Positions 14,040 to 15,845 of a stretch of 15,845 nucleotides of DNA are shown in pieces. The notes beneath the pieces are model-generated. The model did no database searches, had not been told where the DNA came from, and saw nothing but the letters and a program-made list of their open reading frames with translations. Source of the DNA: CAYMDS01 sp964653195 (GTDB lineage Bacteria > Patescibacteriota > Microgenomatia > Levybacterales > UBA12049); contig CAZZCX010000022.1 of the NCBI GenBank assembly GCA_964653195.1, forward strand, positions 1-15,845, read 5' to 3'. A program made the translations under genes and the position numbers. The first letter of the stretch is position 1. Every line of letters starts with the position of its first letter.

Positions 14040-14417
14040 ATGTTAATGAATCCCTTATATGTTTTTGGCGGAAAAGTGCTTCGCGGAAAAAAGCGTGGAC
14101 GGAAACTCGGTTTTCCAACTGCGAATTTAAAGCTAACGCAAGAAATACCAGAAGGAATTTATGCAGCAATGGTAATAATTGGGAAGGAAAAATATATTGC
14201 TGCAGTTTTTATAGGGGCTGCTAAAACCTATAACGAAACTGAAACTAAAGCTGAATGTTTTATTTTGGATTTTTCTGGGGATATTTATAGCAGAAATATT
14301 ACAATTAGTCTCTATAATAAGATAAGGGAAAACAGAAAATTTGAAACAGAATTAAAACTTATTGAGCAGATTGAGAAAGACGTTGAGGAAATAAGAAGAT
14401 TTTCGGCCTCAATGTAA
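14040..14417 (+). CDS. ribF: Riboflavin kinase (stand-alone kinase domain)
   Basis: It phosphorylates riboflavin with ATP to give FMN in the cytoplasm. The 125-residue product covers only the kinase half of bacterial RibF: VFGGKVLRGKKRGRKLGFPT (8-27) with the Pro-Thr-Ala-Asn metal/ATP motif at 26-29, then GIYAAMV, and AECFILDF with the conserved catalytic Glu72. A C-terminal helix pair begins at KIRENRKFETELKLIEQI (94-111). The N-terminal FAD synthetase (adenylyltransferase) domain is absent, so FAD would have to be made or obtained another way. The first ATG (14040) and a second at 14046 are both possible; I keep the first because a -10-like box fits it. The ATG shares the palindrome CATG with a minus-strand ATG. 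The symbol is for the kinase part only. It is eight bases from the next gene, so probably co-transcribed. Confidence 0.9.
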   Translation: MLMNPLYVFGGKVLRGKKRGRKLGFPTANLKLTQEIPEGIYAAMVIIGKEKYIAAVFIGAAKTYNETETKAECFILDFSGDIYSRNITISLYNKIRENRKFETELKLIEQIEKDVEEIRRFSASM

Positions 14418-14425
14418 TTGGTGAT

Positions 14426-15787
14426 ATGGAAACAAAAGAAGTCATACATTTTGAATCTCTTTATCCTGAAGCTTCCCGTCAAAAAGAATTGGAGAGGGTT
14501 ATAGGTTACATAAAGCTTGGACAGTCTGTTCAGGTAGTAGGACTTCCAGGAGTCGGACAGTCTACGTTTCTTAAGCTATTGTCATTTAACAAAAAAATCA
14601 GAATAAAGCATTTGGGAGCCTCATACGAGAAGTATCATTTTGTTTTAATCAATTTCTCAGAAGTTAGGTCACGACCGTTTATTGAGGCAATAAAGATTAT
14701 GTTTCTATCTCTAGCTGATTCTCTTCGCGACCGAGGGTTTAATGATTTATATGACCAGATATTTAATCTTTTTAAGGAATCTGCAAAGTTACAAGACGAG
14801 ATGGTTATGATAACTGGAATGAGACGAGCATTGGATATACTCGCTCTTGATAATGGAATTACTACTGTTTTTCTGCTAGATCGATTCGAGGCGTATATAC
14901 CCGATTTAACGAATGACTTCTTCTCAATCCTTAGAACCTTTCGTGACAGAAATAAGCATAAATTTTCTGTTATTATCTCCCTCAATCGTCCGCTTTGGGA
15001 AAGCGTTGAGTCCGTGCTGCTTGAAGATTACTCAGAGTATTTAAAAGAAAACATTGTGTATCTAGCTCTAAAAGATGAAGCTATTTTAAATTTCCGGATA
15101 AATAATTTAGAAGTTCTTTATGAACAAACAATTGATACTGGAATTAAAAATAGAATATTTGAGCTTGCTGGGAGTTTTGGTAAACTTTCTAAGAATTGTG
15201 CGCAGTATGTCCTAAGTAATCATATATCAAGAGAAATAAGCACAGAGAAGTTGGTGGAGATGCTGCTTTCTGATAGTTCAGTTCAAAAACCTTTAATGGA
15301 TATTTGGCATTCTCTTGCGCCGTCAGAGCAAGATTTTCTGCTTTCAAACACAGACTATTCTAAGGCAGATGCAGACTATAAGTATCTTTCAGAAATCGGT
15401 ATTTTAAAAGATGGGAAAATTACAATTCCTTTATTTGAAATATATCTAAATAGTTCAATAAGCAAGCTTGAAAAGAAAACTGAAAGCACGCCTATTGAAT
15501 TTAACGCAAATACAAATGAGATAAGGAAAGGTACAGATTTAATTTCCGATAGACTTACTCGCTCTGAATTTAAATTATTGCGTTTTTTAATAGAAAAACA
15601 AGATTCAGTTATCGATAGAGAGTCTATAATAAACTCTGTCTGGTCTGATTCAGCATCAGTTGCGGGTGTCACCGATCAAGCGTTGGATCAGCTGTTTTTA
15701 AGGCTGAGGCGAAAAATTGAAGATGATCCAATTAATCCAGTCCATATCCAGACTGTTAAGGGAAGAGGAGTGAGATTTAGACCATAA
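14426..15787 (+). CDS. AAA/STAND-like NTPase fused to OmpR-type winged helix; Walker A Lys replaced by Gln
   Basis: The 453-residue protein starts with an NTPase-like domain (about 10-270). Its P-loop reads VVGLPGVGQSTFLKLL (37-52), with Gln45 where Walker A should have Lys. The Walker B strand is TTVFLLDRFEAY (146-157, Asp152 and Glu155). A helical middle follows (about 280-350). The C-terminal 356-453 is a PhoB/OmpR-like winged helix: LTRSEFKLLRFLIEKQ, a recognition region DQALDQLFLRLRRKI and the wing QTVKGRGVRF. So it is likely a DNA-binding regulator using an NTPase switch, in the manner of STAND proteins, but nucleotide hydrolysis is doubtful. It lies eight bases after the riboflavin kinase gene and is divergent from the pilin cluster, which it might control (inference). 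There is no Shine-Dalgarno at a usable distance. The DNA-binding call is firm; the target is unknown. Confidence 0.83.
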   Translation: METKEVIHFESLYPEASRQKELERVIGYIKLGQSVQVVGLPGVGQSTFLKLLSFNKKIRIKHLGASYEKYHFVLINFSEVRSRPFIEAIKIMFLSLADSLRDRGFNDLYDQIFNLFKESAKLQDEMVMITGMRRALDILALDNGITTVFLLDRFEAYIPDLTNDFFSILRTFRDRNKHKFSVIISLNRPLWESVESVLLEDYSEYLKENIVYLALKDEAILNFRINNLEVLYEQTIDTGIKNRIFELAGSFGKLSKNCAQYVLSNHISREISTEKLVEMLLSDSSVQKPLMDIWHSLAPSEQDFLLSNTDYSKADADYKYLSEIGILKDGKITIPLFEIYLNSSISKLEKKTESTPIEFNANTNEIRKGTDLISDRLTRSEFKLLRFLIEKQDSVIDRESIINSVWSDSASVAGVTDQALDQLFLRLRRKIEDDPINPVHIQTVKGRGVRFRP

Positions 15788-15791
15788 TTTT

Positions 15792-15845
15792 TTATGAGTT
15801 ATGAGTTATGAGTTATGAGTTATGAGTTATGAGTTATGAGTTATG
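15792..15845. repeat. Heptanucleotide tandem repeat, TTATGAG, about 7.7 copies, running off the window
   Basis: Seven full perfect copies of TTATGAG and five bases of an eighth begin four bases after the regulator's stop. Because seven is not a multiple of three, every frame meets a stop (TGA on plus, TAA on minus), so it does not code. The window ends inside it, so its length is unknown. Confidence 0.95.

Noticed and set aside
14420..14425. GGTGAT as Shine-Dalgarno for the regulator
   Set aside because: It touches the ATG directly, so the spacing is too short for normal use.
14635..14985. Minus-strand open frame of 116 codons
   Set aside because: It lies opposite the NTPase domain of the regulator, which has Walker-like motifs in the right order.
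15792..15845. CRISPR array
   Set aside because: The repeat is seven bases, contiguous, without spacers.
1..15845. Complete conjugation system or integrative element
   Set aside because: No relaxase, coupling protein, integrase, att repeats or origin of transfer could be found; only part of a T4SS is visible.

Overview
The window reads as a fragment of a Patescibacteria (Candidate Phyla Radiation) genome, most plausibly in the Microgenomates group. This rests on recognised gene families, since there is no rRNA or marker phylogeny in the window. Pointers are several short two-membrane-segment pilin-like proteins, a split VirB4/TraC ATPase, a PrgI protein with an Ig-like tail, a DUF11 plus lysozyme-like fusion, a stand-alone riboflavin kinase and an NTPase fused to an OmpR-type winged helix. 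TGA ends several genes (for example at 664, 1230 and 7060), so the TGA-recoded Gracilibacteria/Absconditabacteria are unlikely. The DNA is moderately AT-rich and tightly packed; no gene-free stretch reaches 300 bases.

Region 1 (about 1-6984, all minus strand) is a type IV secretion (T4SS)-like envelope locus. In transcription order it holds a pilin-like subunit, PrgI (VirB3-like) with a carboxypeptidase-regulatory-like tail, a TraC-like N-terminal module, a VirB4 ATPase, a membrane-anchored DUF11/lysozyme-like protein interrupted by a 100-N assembly gap, an unknown membrane-anchored protein, and a secreted SGNH hydrolase that runs off the window. Gene spacing is -4 to +2 bases at three junctions. 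No relaxase, VirD4 coupling protein, VirB6 or VirB8-10 is visible, so transfer of DNA is not shown. A pilus or adhesion machine is equally possible.

Region 2 (7060-11983) holds membrane proteins of the cell surface: a fused MFS/spermidine-synthase-like protein and a GT87-like glycosyltransferase on the minus strand, and a divergent GT-C-like membrane protein on the plus strand. The divergent pair share overlapping -10-like boxes.

Region 3 (12054-13972, minus) is a cluster of three more pilin-like genes. The first is a large exported protein with two Ig-like domains fused to the pilin-like two-helix module. With the subunit in region 1 there are four copies of this module in the window.

Region 4 (14040-15787, plus) starts divergently from the pilin cluster. 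It encodes a riboflavin kinase and an NTPase-winged-helix regulator whose Walker A lysine is replaced by glutamine. The window then ends in a 7-base tandem repeat.

Across the window, -10-like hexamers sit only 3-9 bases upstream of many start codons and convincing Shine-Dalgarno sites are missing, which suggests leaderless or very short-leader transcripts. Proteins predicted to be exported carry even numbers of cysteines, consistent with disulfide-stabilised envelope parts. I saw no tRNA, rRNA, CRISPR array, transposase or phage gene.
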